Below are positions 7,114 through 15,510 of a stretch of DNA of 21,389 nucleotides, piece by piece. The notes under the pieces were generated by a model. That model saw only the letters and a list, made by a program, of their open reading frames with translations, ran no database searches and had not been told where the DNA came from. Source of the DNA: CAMAVH01 sp035714115 (lineage in GTDB: Bacteria; Pseudomonadota; Alphaproteobacteria; SMXQ01). Numbering within the stretch: position 1 is the stretch's first letter; the number at the start of each line of letters is the position of its first letter. Position numbers and translations under genes: made by a program. The DNA is taken from contig DASTMO010000042.1 of NCBI GenBank assembly GCA_035714115.1, forward strand, positions 1 to 21,389, in the 5' to 3' direction.

Positions 7114-8430
7114 ATGATGAGTGATGGGGCCGAGAGCAAAGGCCGCTGGCGCGACGCGCTGGCGGTTTATGGTGATCGGCGGATGCTCTGCATCCTGCTG
7201 CTCGGCTTCTCCTCCGGCCTGCCGCTGGCGCTGACCGGCGCGACGCTGACCGCTTGGCTCGCCACGGCCGGCGTGACCAAGACCCAGATCGGCCTCTTCG
7301 CGCTGGTCGCCGTGCCTTACTCCTTCAAGTTCGTCTGGTCGCCGCTGATCGACGGCTTGCGTCTGCCGGTGCTGACCAAACTGCTCGGCCGCCGCCGCGG
7401 CTGGGCGGTGGCGAGCCAGGTCGCGCTGCTGGCGGCGATTCTTGCCATGGGCAGTTTCAGCCCGGCGCGCGAGCCCGGCATCATTGCCGCGTTGGCCGTC
7501 CTGGTGGCCTTCCTCTCGGCGACGCAGGACATCGTGGTCGACGCCTATCGCGTCGAGATTTTGAAGACAGAAGAACAAGGCGCGGGCTCGGCGGCGGTGC
7601 AGGCCGGCTATCGCATCGGCATGCTGGTGTCGGGCGCGGGCGCGCTCTATATCGCCGAATATGTCAGCTGGTTCGCGGCCTATGCCGTGATGGCGGCGCT
7701 GATCGGCGTCGGCATTGTCACGATCCTGGCCAATCCTGAGCCGGTCCCGCAAGACGGCGGTGCGCCGCCGATGGATCGTTCGCGCAATCTGCCCGAATGG
7801 ATCCGCGATCATATCGTCATGCCGTTCGGCGATTTCCTGCGCCGGCCCGGTTGGGCGCCGATCATCGCCTTCATCGTGCTCTACAAGTTCGGCGACGCGG
7901 TGGCCGGCGTGATGGCCAATCCCTTCTATATCGAGACCGGCTTCACGCTCGGCGAGATCGCCTCGATCAGCAAGCTGTTCGGCTTCCTCGCGACATTGGC
8001 CGGGGTCGCGGTGGGCGGCATCGTCGTGGCGCGTTACGGCGTGCTGCGCGCGCTGTTGCTGTGCGGCGTGCTGCAGGCGCTCACCAACTTGATGTTCGCG
8101 GCGCAGGCCGTCATCGGCCATGACCTCGGCTTCCTCACGCTCACCATAGCCAGCGACAATTTCACCGGCGGCATGGGCGCCGGCGCGTTCGTCGCCTACA
8201 TCTCCTCACTTTGCAGCTTCTCCTTCACGGCGACGCAGTACGCGTTGTTCTCGTCGCTCGCCGTGGTCGGGCGCACGACGCTCTCGTCCGGCGGCGGCTG
8301 GCTGGCCGACCGGGTCGATTGGGTCACGTTCTTTTGCGTGTCGGCGGCGGCGGCCCTGCCCGGGCTCTTGCTGCTCGCCTGGATGATGCGGCGCGGCTTG
8401 ACTGGCTTGAAGCCGTCCGGCGAGTCTTAG
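7114..8430 (+). CDS. ampG: AmpG-like muropeptide permease (MFS)
   Basis: The 438-residue inner-membrane protein has about 12 hydrophobic helices. The AmpG pattern is clear: LGFSSGLPLALTGATLTAWLA, then VAVPYSFKFVWSPLIDG, LGRRRGWAV and SATQDIVVDAYRVE. AmpG imports GlcNAc-anhydroMurNAc peptides released during peptidoglycan turnover, for recycling. Known AmpG proteins are near 490 residues, so this is a shorter version. Start choice is between adjacent ATGs at 7114 and 7117, both with a poor ribosome site, which fits translational coupling to the kinase gene 10 bases upstream. Its stop overlaps the convergent phoB stop by three bases. The substrate is inferred from family similarity only. Confidence 0.83.
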   Translation: MMSDGAESKGRWRDALAVYGDRRMLCILLLGFSSGLPLALTGATLTAWLATAGVTKTQIGLFALVAVPYSFKFVWSPLIDGLRLPVLTKLLGRRRGWAVASQVALLAAILAMGSFSPAREPGIIAALAVLVAFLSATQDIVVDAYRVEILKTEEQGAGSAAVQAGYRIGMLVSGAGALYIAEYVSWFAAYAVMAALIGVGIVTILANPEPVPQDGGAPPMDRSRNLPEWIRDHIVMPFGDFLRRPGWAPIIAFIVLYKFGDAVAGVMANPFYIETGFTLGEIASISKLFGFLATLAGVAVGGIVVARYGVLRALLLCGVLQALTNLMFAAQAVIGHDLGFLTLTIASDNFTGGMGAGAFVAYISSLCSFSFTATQYALFSSLAVVGRTTLSSGGGWLADRVDWVTFFCVSAAAALPGLLLLAWMMRRGLTGLKPSGES

Positions 8431-9143
8431 CTCGCCTCGGCGGTCGCGCCGCCGAAGCCGTCGCTTTCCAGCGAATAGCCGGTCGCGCGCACGGTGCGGA
8501 TCACATCTTCACGGCCGCCGACATTGAGCGCCTTGCGCAGGCGACGGATATGCACGTCGACCGTGCGCGGCTCGATGTAGGTGTCGTGCGTCCATACTGC
8601 GTTGAGCAACTGCTCGCGCGAGAAGACGCGGCCGGGATGCTCGATCAGGAAGCGCAGCAGGCGAAATTCCGTCGGGCGCAGATGCACCGCCTTGGCGCTG
8701 CGGAACACGCGATGCGCCGCCAGATCCATGACGATGTCGCCATAGGTCAGGGCTTCGGCGGCGAGCGCCGGACGCGAGCGGCGCAGCACGGCCTGCACGC
8801 GGGCGATCAGCTCGCTCGGCGAGAACGGCTTGGTGATGTAATCGTCGGCTCCGGAGTTGAGGGCGCGGATCTTGTCGCCCTCCTCGCCGCGCGCCGTCAG
8901 CATGATGATCGGCACGTCGCGCGTCTCGGGCTTGCGCCGCACCTGGCGGCAGATCTCGATGCCCGAAACCAGCGGCAGCATCCAGTCGAGCAGCATGATG
9001 TCGGGGCGGCGCTCCTCAAGCATCATCAGCCCTTCTTCGCCGTTGGTCGCCGCCATCACTTCATAGCCCTCGCGCTCCAGGTTGTAGCGCAGGACCGTGA
9101 GCAGGGCTTCTTCGTCTTCGACCAGCAGGATGAGCGGTTTCAT
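8427..9143 (-). CDS. phoB: Phosphate regulon response regulator PhoB
   Basis: This is the transcription factor of the Pho regulon, 238 residues. The receiver domain has the acidic pocket E9-D10-E11, phospho-acceptor Asp53 in LLDWMLP, Thr83 and Lys105 (TKPF). The C-terminal winged-helix OmpR/PhoB domain (about residues 135-235) includes HLRPTEFRLLRFLIEHPGRVFSREQLLNAVW, and the recognition helix segment RTVDVHIRRLRKAL. Phosphorylated by PhoR, it binds PHO boxes such as those upstream of pstS. It is the last gene of the cluster, 29 bases after phoU, and so is probably under its own control through the pstS promoter. It overlaps the convergent ampG gene at the stop codons. Confidence 0.96.
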   Translation of the reverse strand: MKPLILLVEDEEALLTVLRYNLEREGYEVMAATNGEEGLMMLEERRPDIMLLDWMLPLVSGIEICRQVRRKPETRDVPIIMLTARGEEGDKIRALNSGADDYITKPFSPSELIARVQAVLRRSRPALAAEALTYGDIVMDLAAHRVFRSAKAVHLRPTEFRLLRFLIEHPGRVFSREQLLNAVWTHDTYIEPRTVDVHIRRLRKALNVGGREDVIRTVRATGYSLESDGFGGATAEAS

Positions 9144-9172
9144 GCCTTACGCCTCGTATTGCGCCGCCGGCT

Positions 9173-9904
9173 TTAGCCGCGCGGGGTCTCGTCGTCCGGA
9201 TTGACCACCAGGAAGCTGGACGAATCGCCCTTGGGGCGGCTCTCGTTCAGCGCCTTGCCGTGGACGATGAAATAGATCGTCTCGGCGATGTTGGTGGCGT
9301 GATCGCCGATGCGCTCGATGTTCTTGGCGACGAACAGCAGGTGCGTGCAGGGCGTGATGTTGCGCGGGTCTTCCATCATGTAGGTGAGGGTCTCGCGGAA
9401 CAGCGCGTTGTAGGCGTCGTCCACTTCCTCGTCGCGCAGCCAGACCTGCTTGGCCTTCTCGGCATTGCGCTCGTTGTAGGCGTCGAGCACATCCTTGATC
9501 AGGTGCTGCACCAGGCGGCCCATGCGCGGGATGCTGGCGAGCGGCTTCACCGGGCGCATTTCGGCGATGGCGATGGAGCGCTTGGCGATGTTGGCGGCGT
9601 AATCGCCGATGCGCTCGACGTCGGCGGCGATCTTGAGCGAGGAGATGATCTCGCGCAGGTCGCTCGCCATCGGCTGGCGCAGGGCCAGCATGCGCACCAC
9701 GCGCTGATCGACGATGCTGTTCAGCTCGTCGAGCTTCACGTCGCCCTTCACGGTGATCGCGGCGACGTCGGTGTCGCGCTTGGTGACGGCCTGGATCGCC
9801 GAGGCGAACTGCGCTTCGGCGATGCCGCCCATGCGCAGGATGTCTTCGTGCAGGTTCTTCAGCTCGTCATCGTAGGATTTTACGGTGTGGTCGGCCATTG
9901 CCAT
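9173..9904 (-). CDS. phoU: Phosphate transport/signalling regulator PhoU
   Basis: The 243-residue cytoplasmic protein has two PhoU helical-bundle repeats. Each carries the metal-binding motif, DVERIGDYAANIA at 95-107 and NIERIGDHATNIA at 195-207. PhoU links the PstSCAB transporter to PhoR and keeps the Pho regulon off when phosphate is plentiful. AAGGA lies 8 bases before the ATG at 9904; a second in-frame ATG follows at 9898. It sits 31 bases after pstB, in the standard pstB-phoU order. The last ~25 residues (RPKGDSSSFLVVNPDDETPRG) form an extension beyond the second repeat. Confidence 0.95.
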   Translation of the reverse strand: MAMADHTVKSYDDELKNLHEDILRMGGIAEAQFASAIQAVTKRDTDVAAITVKGDVKLDELNSIVDQRVVRMLALRQPMASDLREIISSLKIAADVERIGDYAANIAKRSIAIAEMRPVKPLASIPRMGRLVQHLIKDVLDAYNERNAEKAKQVWLRDEEVDDAYNALFRETLTYMMEDPRNITPCTHLLFVAKNIERIGDHATNIAETIYFIVHGKALNESRPKGDSSSFLVVNPDDETPRG

Positions 9905-9935
9905 GTTCTGGTTCCTTACCTAAATCCGCCTGTGA

Positions 9936-10754
9936 TCAACCGAAGCGGCCGGTGACGTATTCTTCGGTCTTCTTGACGCTCGGCGTCGTGAAGATCTTTT
10001 CCGTGCGGTCGAATTCGATCAGCTCGCCGAGGTACATGAAGGCGGTGAATTCGGAGACGCGCGCCGCCTGCTGCATGTTGTGAGTGACGATGGCGATCGT
10101 GTACTGGTCCTTCAGCTCGTCGATCAGCTCCTCGATCTTGCTGGTCGAGATCGGATCGAGCGCCGAGCAGGGCTCGTCGAACAGGATCACCTCCGGGCGC
10201 ACCGCGATGGTGCGCGCGATGCAGAGGCGCTGCTGCTGGCCGCCGGAGAGCGACAGGCCGCTGGCGTTCAGCTTGTCCTTCACTTCGTCCCACAGCGCGG
10301 CGCGGCGCAGCGAGGATTCCACGCGCTCGTTGAGTTCGGCGCGCGACAGGTTCTCGTAGAGCTTCACGCCGAAGGCGATGTTGTCATAGATCGTCATCGG
10401 GAACGGCGTCGGTTTCTGGAACACCATGCCGACCTTGGCGCGCAGCAGGTTGAGGTCTTGCTTGCTGTCGAGGATGTTCTCGTTGTCGAGCAGAACCTGG
10501 CCCTCGGCGCGCTGCTTCGGGTAGAGCTCGTACATGCGGTTGAGGCAGCGCAGCAGGGTGGACTTGCCGCAGCCCGAAGGGCCGATGAAGGCGGTCACCG
10601 TGCGCTCGTAGAGCGGCAGGGAGATGTTCTTGAGCGCCTTGCTCTCGCCGTAGAAGAACGACAGGTCGCGCACGGAAATCTTCTCCGCGCTTTCGCTCGT
10701 CGTTCGGGCGGCGCTCGCCGCGACGCCGAGGTTGCTGGCCATCATGCTGCTCAT
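9936..10754 (-). CDS. pstB: Phosphate ABC transporter ATP-binding protein PstB
   Basis: The 272-residue ATPase energises phosphate uptake. Walker A is GPSGCGKST at 58-66, the ABC signature LSGGQQQR begins at 169, and Walker B is VILFDEP at 189-195, followed by the D-loop SALD. The segment PTPFPMTIYDNIAFG after the Q-loop is characteristic of PstB as opposed to other ABC ATPases. Its ATG overlaps the pstA stop as ATGA, indicating translational coupling. Nearby in-frame ATGs at 10745 and 10742 could also be used; the first ~25 residues are not conserved. Confidence 0.96.
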   Translation of the reverse strand: MSSMMASNLGVAASAARTTSESAEKISVRDLSFFYGESKALKNISLPLYERTVTAFIGPSGCGKSTLLRCLNRMYELYPKQRAEGQVLLDNENILDSKQDLNLLRAKVGMVFQKPTPFPMTIYDNIAFGVKLYENLSRAELNERVESSLRRAALWDEVKDKLNASGLSLSGGQQQRLCIARTIAVRPEVILFDEPCSALDPISTSKIEELIDELKDQYTIAIVTHNMQQAARVSEFTAFMYLGELIEFDRTEKIFTTPSVKKTEEYVTGRFG

Positions 10755-11614
10755 CGTTCACCACCGGATTTGCTGGAAAGGACGCGGGCCAGGATGCTGA
10801 GGGTCAAGACCGCGAAAGTGATCAGAAGCGCGCCGGTCCAAGCCAGCTCGCGCCAATTCTCGTAGGGGCTCACCGCGAACTGGAAGATGACGACCGGGAG
10901 GCTCGGCATCGGCGCGTTGAGGCTGGTGCTCCAGAACTGGTTGTTCAGGGCCGTGAAAAGCAGCGGCGCGGTCTCGCCTGAGATGCGGGCGACGGCCAGC
11001 AGCACGCCGGTGACGATGCCGGTGCGCGCGGCGCGGTAAGCGACCTTGCCGATGATGTGCCAGGTCGGCGTGCCGAGCGCGGCCGCGGCCTCGCGCAGCG
11101 TGTTGGGCACCAGCAGCAGCATGTCCTCGGTGGTGCGCACGACGACCGGCATGACGATCACCGCCAAAGCCAGCGCGCCGGCGAGGCCGGAGAAGTGGCC
11201 CATGCGCGTCACCACGACCTCGTAGATGAACAGGCCGATGACGATCGACGGCGCCGACAGCAGGATGTCGTTGATGAAGCGGATCACCGGCGTCAGGCGG
11301 TCGTAGCGGCCGTATTCGGCCATGTAGGTGCCGGCCAGCGTGCCGATCGGCGTGCCGATGACGACGGCGAGGCCGGTCATGATCAGGCTGCCGACGATGG
11401 CGTTGGCGAGACCGCCTTCGGCCCCCGGCGGCGGCGTCATTTCAGTGAAGACGTGGCTGCCGAGTCCGGCGAAGCCGTTGATCACCAGCGTGCCGAGGAT
11501 CAGCGTCAGCCACGTCAGGCCGATCGCTGTCGCAACTAGCGAAAGCGTCATGTACATCCGGTTGCGCCCGATGCGCCGGCGGTAGCGGCCCATGTCGATC
11601 TTGGGAGCGGCCAT
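10751..11614 (-). CDS. pstA: Phosphate ABC transporter permease PstA
   Basis: The 287-residue inner-membrane permease has six predicted helices. The EAA loop LREAAAALGTPTWHIIGKVAYRAARTGIVTG starts near residue 173 and is followed by ARISGETAPLLFTALNNQFW, the signature of PstA C-terminal regions. It pairs with PstC to form the channel. The ATG at 11614 lies two bases after the pstC stop. The frame remains open upstream through pstC, but the conserved protein begins only here. An ATGA overlap joins it to pstB. Confidence 0.95.
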   Translation of the reverse strand: MAAPKIDMGRYRRRIGRNRMYMTLSLVATAIGLTWLTLILGTLVINGFAGLGSHVFTEMTPPPGAEGGLANAIVGSLIMTGLAVVIGTPIGTLAGTYMAEYGRYDRLTPVIRFINDILLSAPSIVIGLFIYEVVVTRMGHFSGLAGALALAVIVMPVVVRTTEDMLLLVPNTLREAAAALGTPTWHIIGKVAYRAARTGIVTGVLLAVARISGETAPLLFTALNNQFWSTSLNAPMPSLPVVIFQFAVSPYENWRELAWTGALLITFAVLTLSILARVLSSKSGGER

Positions 11615-11616
11615 GC

Positions 11617-12606
11617 TTAGTTCCCCGCTGATTTCTCGAGACGCAGCAGCATGTATCGGGCGGCGGCGAGCACGAGGAAAGTGATGAAGAAGAGGATGAG
11701 GCCTAGGGCGATGAGCGAGGAGAAATAGACCTCGCCGACTGCTTCGGCGAATTCGTTGGCGATGGTCGCCGAGATGGTGGTGCCTGGCGCCAGGATCGAT
11801 TCGGAAATGCGGTGCGCGTTGCCGATCACGAAGGTGACGGCCATGGTCTCGCCGAGCGCGCGGCCGAGCGCCAGCATGCCGCCGCCGATGACGCCGACGC
11901 GCGTGTAAGGCAGCACGACGTTGCGCGTCACCTCCCAGGTGGTGCAGCCGAGGCCGTAGGCCGACTCGCGCAGCACCGAGGGCACCGTCTCGAACACGTC
12001 GCGGGTAATGGCGACGATGAAGGGCAGGATCATGATGACGAGGATGAGCGAGGCGGTGAGCACGCCGATGCCGTAGGGCGGCCCTGCGAACAGATCCTGC
12101 AGCAAGGGTATGCCGTCGAAAAAGTCGATCACCGCCGGCTGCACATGCTGCTGCAGGAAAGGCGCGAAGACGAACAGACCCCAGATGCCGTAGATGATCG
12201 AGGGAATGCCAGCCAGCAGCTCGATGGCGATGCCGATCGGCCGGCGCAGCAGCGGCGGGCACAGCTCGGTCAGAAAGATGGCGATGCCGAGGCCGAGCGG
12301 CACGGCGATGATCATGGCGAGAAGCGAAGTGACGACCGTGCCGTAAATCGGCGAGATCGCGCCGAAATCGACGGTCACCGGGTTCCAGACTTCGCGCGTC
12401 AGGAAATTCAGCTTGAAGGTGCTGAGCGCCAGCCAGGAGCCTTCGACCAGCGACACCATGATGGCGCCAAGGATGAGCAGCACGCTGATGGCGCAGGTGC
12501 GCGTCAAGCCGCGGAAGAAAGCGTCCGTCAGCGCGAAGCGCTTGAGCGCGCGCGTCCGGTCGATGACCGTCGAAGTGAGCGAACTGCTCACGCTGGTGTC
12601 CGCCAC
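11617..12606 (-). CDS. pstC: Phosphate ABC transporter permease PstC
   Basis: The 329-residue inner-membrane protein has six main helices plus a soluble N-terminal stretch. GIPSIIYGIWGLFVFAPFLQ (133-152) and the EAA loop VLRESAYGLGCTTWEVTRNVVLPYTRVGVIGG starting at 211 are typical of PstC. ALGETMAVTFVIGN is the conserved end of the permease core. Translation starts with GTG at 12606 with only a weak GGGG upstream, which fits lower expression than pstS. It follows pstS after a 124-base gap holding a strong stem-loop. Confidence 0.95.
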   Translation of the reverse strand: MADTSVSSSLTSTVIDRTRALKRFALTDAFFRGLTRTCAISVLLILGAIMVSLVEGSWLALSTFKLNFLTREVWNPVTVDFGAISPIYGTVVTSLLAMIIAVPLGLGIAIFLTELCPPLLRRPIGIAIELLAGIPSIIYGIWGLFVFAPFLQQHVQPAVIDFFDGIPLLQDLFAGPPYGIGVLTASLILVIMILPFIVAITRDVFETVPSVLRESAYGLGCTTWEVTRNVVLPYTRVGVIGGGMLALGRALGETMAVTFVIGNAHRISESILAPGTTISATIANEFAEAVGEVYFSSLIALGLILFFITFLVLAAARYMLLRLEKSAGN

Positions 12607-12695
12607 GATTGCCCCGTGATGTCGTTGAAAGCGAAAAGCGAAACAGAAGAGAAAGAGACGAACGAATGAATGGCGGAAAAAATTAGCGGAAGGAA

Positions 12696-12720
12696 CGGGG
12701 GCCGGAAAATCCGGCCCCCG
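12696..12720 (-). terminator. Intercistronic stem-loop between pstS and pstC
   Basis: A perfect 11-bp GC-rich stem (12696-12706 with 12710-12720, CGGGGGCCGGA arm, 3-base loop) starts 10 bases past the pstS stop. On the minus strand the following bases are TTCCTTCCGC, then ATTTTTT further on, so there is no clean U tract directly at the stem. It probably acts as a leaky terminator or a 3' stabiliser of pstS mRNA, as is known for genes of periplasmic binding proteins. Confidence 0.72.
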
Positions 12721-12730
12721 CGTCAGGCGA

Positions 12731-13747
12731 TTACTTCGTTTTGATCTGCTCGGCCCAAGTCTTCTTGACCAGGGAGACGACGCTGTCGGGCATCGGCACG
12801 TAGTCGAGGTCTTCGGCCAGCTTGTCGCCCTTGTCGTAGGCCCAGCTGAAGAACTTCAGCGCGGCGGCGGAAGCGACCGGATCCTGCGGCTGCTTGTACA
12901 TCAGGATGAAGGTGGCGGAAGCCATCGGCCAGCTCTCGGCGCCCGGCGCGTTGGTGATGATCACCGCCATGCCCGGCGTGCCGGCCCAATCGGCGCCGGC
13001 GGCGGCGGCCTGCACGGCCTTGGAGCCCGGCTCCACGGCCTTGCCGTCGCGGTTGATCATGCGCATGTAGTTCATCTTGTTCTGCTTCACGTAGGCGTAT
13101 TCGACGTAGCCGATCGCGCCCTTCGTGTTGGTGACGGTGCCGGCGACGCCTTCGTTGCCCTTGCCGCCGATGCCGGTCGGCCACTGGACCGACGTGTTGG
13201 CGCCGACCTTGCTCTTGAACTCCGCGTTCACCTTGCTGAGATATTCGGTGAAGACGAAGGTGGTGCCCGAGCCATCCGAACGATAGGCGACGGCGATCGC
13301 CTGGTTCGGCAGCTTCACGTTGGGATTGAGCTTAGCGATGGCCGCATCGTTCCAGCGCTTGATCTTGCCGAGGTAGATGTCGGCCAGCGTGTTGCTGTCG
13401 ATCACCAGCTCGCCCGGCTTGACGCCGTCGATGTTCACGACCGGGACGACGCCGCCCATGACGGTCGGAAACTGGACCATGCCGTCCTTCTCGAGCTGCT
13501 CGGCGGTGAGCGGCATGTCGGAGGCGCCGAAGGTCACGGTCTTGGCTTGGATCTGCTTGATGCCGCCGCCGGAGCCGATCGACTGGTAGTTCAGGCGGTC
13601 GCCGGTCTCCTTCTGGTAGGCGTCGGCCCACTTGGCGTAGACCGGGTAGGGGAAGGTGGCGCCGGCGCCGGAAATGTCGGCCGCGCTGGCGGTGTAAGCC
13701 GTGCAAAGGGCCGCAGCCGCCGCGACGAGGCTCGCTGTCATGCGCAT
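12731..13747 (-). CDS. pstS: Periplasmic phosphate-binding protein PstS
   Basis: The 338-residue protein opens with a Sec signal peptide (MRMTASLVAAAAALCTAYTA, likely cleavage after ASA at residue 22). The mature protein begins ADISGAGATFPYPVYAKWADAY, the hallmark of PstS. Phosphate ligands fall in SGAGATF, GASDMPLT and YRSDGSGTTFVFTEYLSK. It captures phosphate in the periplasm and delivers it to PstCA. GGAG stands 8 bases before the first ATG at 13747; a second ATG two codons later is possible. A PHO-box array lies about 100 bases upstream. It is the first gene of the pstSCAB-phoU-phoB run. Confidence 0.96.
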   Translation of the reverse strand: MRMTASLVAAAAALCTAYTASAADISGAGATFPYPVYAKWADAYQKETGDRLNYQSIGSGGGIKQIQAKTVTFGASDMPLTAEQLEKDGMVQFPTVMGGVVPVVNIDGVKPGELVIDSNTLADIYLGKIKRWNDAAIAKLNPNVKLPNQAIAVAYRSDGSGTTFVFTEYLSKVNAEFKSKVGANTSVQWPTGIGGKGNEGVAGTVTNTKGAIGYVEYAYVKQNKMNYMRMINRDGKAVEPGSKAVQAAAAGADWAGTPGMAVIITNAPGAESWPMASATFILMYKQPQDPVASAAALKFFSWAYDKGDKLAEDLDYVPMPDSVVSLVKKTWAEQIKTK

Positions 13748-13831
13748 GGAGAGGACTCCGTTCGGTTTGTGTGGTCGGACATCGGGTCCGGGGACGCGAT
13801 CAGGGCCAGATGCGCGCCCCGTGCGCGGCGC

Positions 13832-13887
13832 AATCTACGGGGCTGTGAAGACATCAATACTACAGGAATATTACAGCGATGTGACAA
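13832..13887 (-). promoter_or_regulatory. PhoB-activated pstS promoter: four-unit PHO-box array and -10
   Basis: On the minus strand four 7-bp units recur every 11 bp: TTGTCAC (13881-13887), CTGTAAT (13870-13876), CTGTAGT (13859-13865) and ATGTCTT (13848-13854). The PHO-box consensus is two CTGTCAT units separated by 4 bp, usually AT-rich. The first three units match 5-6 of 7 bases and the fourth is weaker. A -10-like TAGATT (13832-13837) lies exactly 10 bp after the last unit. That is the spacing seen when a PHO box replaces the -35 element. The predicted leader is about 75 bases. Confidence 0.82.
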
Positions 13888-13941
13888 GCGGGCGTGTGCC
13901 CCGCGTCATATGTAACTCATTGGCAATATGGGATTTTTTTG

Positions 13942-15432
13942 CTATTCGGCGCTCGACGCGATGGCGTCGAGGGGCAGATAAACGGTGAAGCGGCTGCCCT
14001 GGCCGGGCTGGCTGTCGATCTGCAAGCGGCCGCGATGGCGGGCCAGGATGTGCTTCACGATGGCCAATCCCAAGCCGGTCCCGCCGACCGCGCGCGAACG
14101 GGCGGTATCGACCCGATAGAACCGTTCGGTCAGGCGCGGCAGATGCTCTTCGCCGATGCCGTCGCCCTGGTCGGCGACCGAGACGGCGAGCGCCGCCTGC
14201 GGAATGGCGAGATCGCCGCCCGCCGCGCCCTCGGCCCCTCTATCTGGCGCCGCATTCGTCGTCGTCCAGATGCGCACGGCGACCTCGCTGTCGGGCGCGC
14301 CGTATTTGATCGCGTTGTCGATCAGGTTCTGGAACAGCTGGGCGAGCTGGTCGGCGTCGCCGGCGATCTTCGGCGCCTCGCCGTCGACCGTCAGCTTCAC
14401 CGCGATGCCCTTGGCCCGCGCCTGCAATTGCAGCACGGCGACGACCGTCTGGATCAGTGCCGGCACGTCGACCTGGCCGGCCGGCGGCTTGTGCTCGCTC
14501 ATCTCGATCATGGAGAGCGACAACAGATCGCGCACCAGGCGGGCCATGCGCTGCGCCTGCTCGTGCATCAGTTTGAGGAACTGCTCCTGCGCCTTGGGGT
14601 CGTCGCGCGCCGGGCCTTGCAGCGTCTCGATGAAGCCGATCAGGCTGGAGAGCGGCGTGCGCAATTCATGAGAGGCGTTGGCGATGAAGTCGCTGCGCAT
14701 CTGCTCGCTGCGCTTGGCCGCCGAAACGTCGACCATGGCGAGGACGCAGACCGCGCCGCCTTCGATCGTTTCGCGCGCCGCGCGCGCCGTCATATCGATC
14801 GCCGGCGCGGGCAGGCGCAGCTTTTCGATACGAACGGCGAAGAAGCGTTCGCTCGGCTGCACGGCGCGAAATTCCGCCTGGCGGCCCGTCCCATCGGTCA
14901 GCACGCCATCGACCGCTTCGAGCACGGCGGGATCGCGCAGCGCCAGCGCCAGGTCGCCGCCGACCGCGATATTGCCGAGCAATTGCCGCGCCGCCTGGTT
15001 GCCGAAAGTCACGCGCCGGCGTTTGTCGAGCAGGATCAGCGGGTCGGGCAAACTGTCGAACACGCCCCTGTTCTCGCCGATGCCGCCGCGCAGCGCCTCG
15101 GCGCGCTCGCGCCAGATGCGGTCGAGGCGAATGACGGCGGCGAGCGCGTCGCCGGTCAGCCGGCCGCCGAGCCGCGGGGTTTTGAGCGGCGCCGGCGCGG
15201 CGCTGTCGCGGTCCGCCAGCGCTTCGGCGGCGGCGATCACCACCGACATTTCGAACAGATGGCGGCGCACCAGGAAAAAGAGCGCCACGGCGACCGCGCC
15301 GCCGGCGGTGAAGACATGGCCCCAGGCCAGCTCGCCGTGCAGCGCCAGGATGACGAGCAGCACCAGCGTCGGCGCGGTCAGCGCGAAGGTGGTGAAGATC
15401 AGCCGGCCGGCGGACATGCGCGAGAGGGACAT
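13942..15432 (-). CDS. phoR: Phosphate regulon sensor histidine kinase PhoR
   Basis: The 496-residue membrane kinase has two N-terminal hydrophobic segments (about 11-31 and 40-56) with no large periplasmic domain, as expected for PhoR. A PAS-like region (about 120-240, FDSLPDPLILLDKRRRVTFGNQAARQLLG) follows. The HisKA motif is FIANASHELRTPLSSLIGF with phospho-acceptor His255. The ATPase domain has the N box FQNLIDNAIKYG (Asn373), G1 DQGDGIG (421-427), the F box ERFYRVD and G2 GGTGLGLAIVKHI (450-462). It phosphorylates PhoB under phosphate limitation. AGAGGA lies just before the ATG at 15432. It is upstream of pstS with a 194-base gap, and I saw no terminator in that gap. Confidence 0.95.
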   Translation of the reverse strand: MSLSRMSAGRLIFTTFALTAPTLVLLVILALHGELAWGHVFTAGGAVAVALFFLVRRHLFEMSVVIAAAEALADRDSAAPAPLKTPRLGGRLTGDALAAVIRLDRIWRERAEALRGGIGENRGVFDSLPDPLILLDKRRRVTFGNQAARQLLGNIAVGGDLALALRDPAVLEAVDGVLTDGTGRQAEFRAVQPSERFFAVRIEKLRLPAPAIDMTARAARETIEGGAVCVLAMVDVSAAKRSEQMRSDFIANASHELRTPLSSLIGFIETLQGPARDDPKAQEQFLKLMHEQAQRMARLVRDLLSLSMIEMSEHKPPAGQVDVPALIQTVVAVLQLQARAKGIAVKLTVDGEAPKIAGDADQLAQLFQNLIDNAIKYGAPDSEVAVRIWTTTNAAPDRGAEGAAGGDLAIPQAALAVSVADQGDGIGEEHLPRLTERFYRVDTARSRAVGGTGLGLAIVKHILARHRGRLQIDSQPGQGSRFTVYLPLDAIASSAE

Positions 15433-15470
15433 GAGTCCTCTTCCCGCGCCGCGCCCGTTTAGTCAAGGCG

Positions 15471-15510
15471 CAAAGAAAAACCGGTCAGGCGGCGCGCCGC
15501 ATGACCGGTT
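15471..15510 (-). terminator. Rho-independent terminator of maeB
   Basis: A long stem pairs 15479-15487 (AACCGGTCA) with 15502-15510. An inner self-complementary GCGGCG/CGCCGC follows after one mismatch. On the minus strand the stem is followed by TTTTTCTTTG. A smaller hairpin (GCTCTC/GAGAGC, 15523-15540) lies between it and the maeB stop. Together they should end maeB transcription before phoR. Confidence 0.88.

Noticed and set aside
13952..13971. CTCGACGC/GCGTCGAG hairpin at the phoR end as terminator
   Set aside because: On the minus strand it is followed by an A run, not a U run, so it cannot be an intrinsic terminator of phoR.
13894..15462. 522-codon open frame antisense to phoR
   Set aside because: It is a shadow of a clear histidine kinase gene, with low-complexity Arg/Gln/Ala composition and no recognisable domain.
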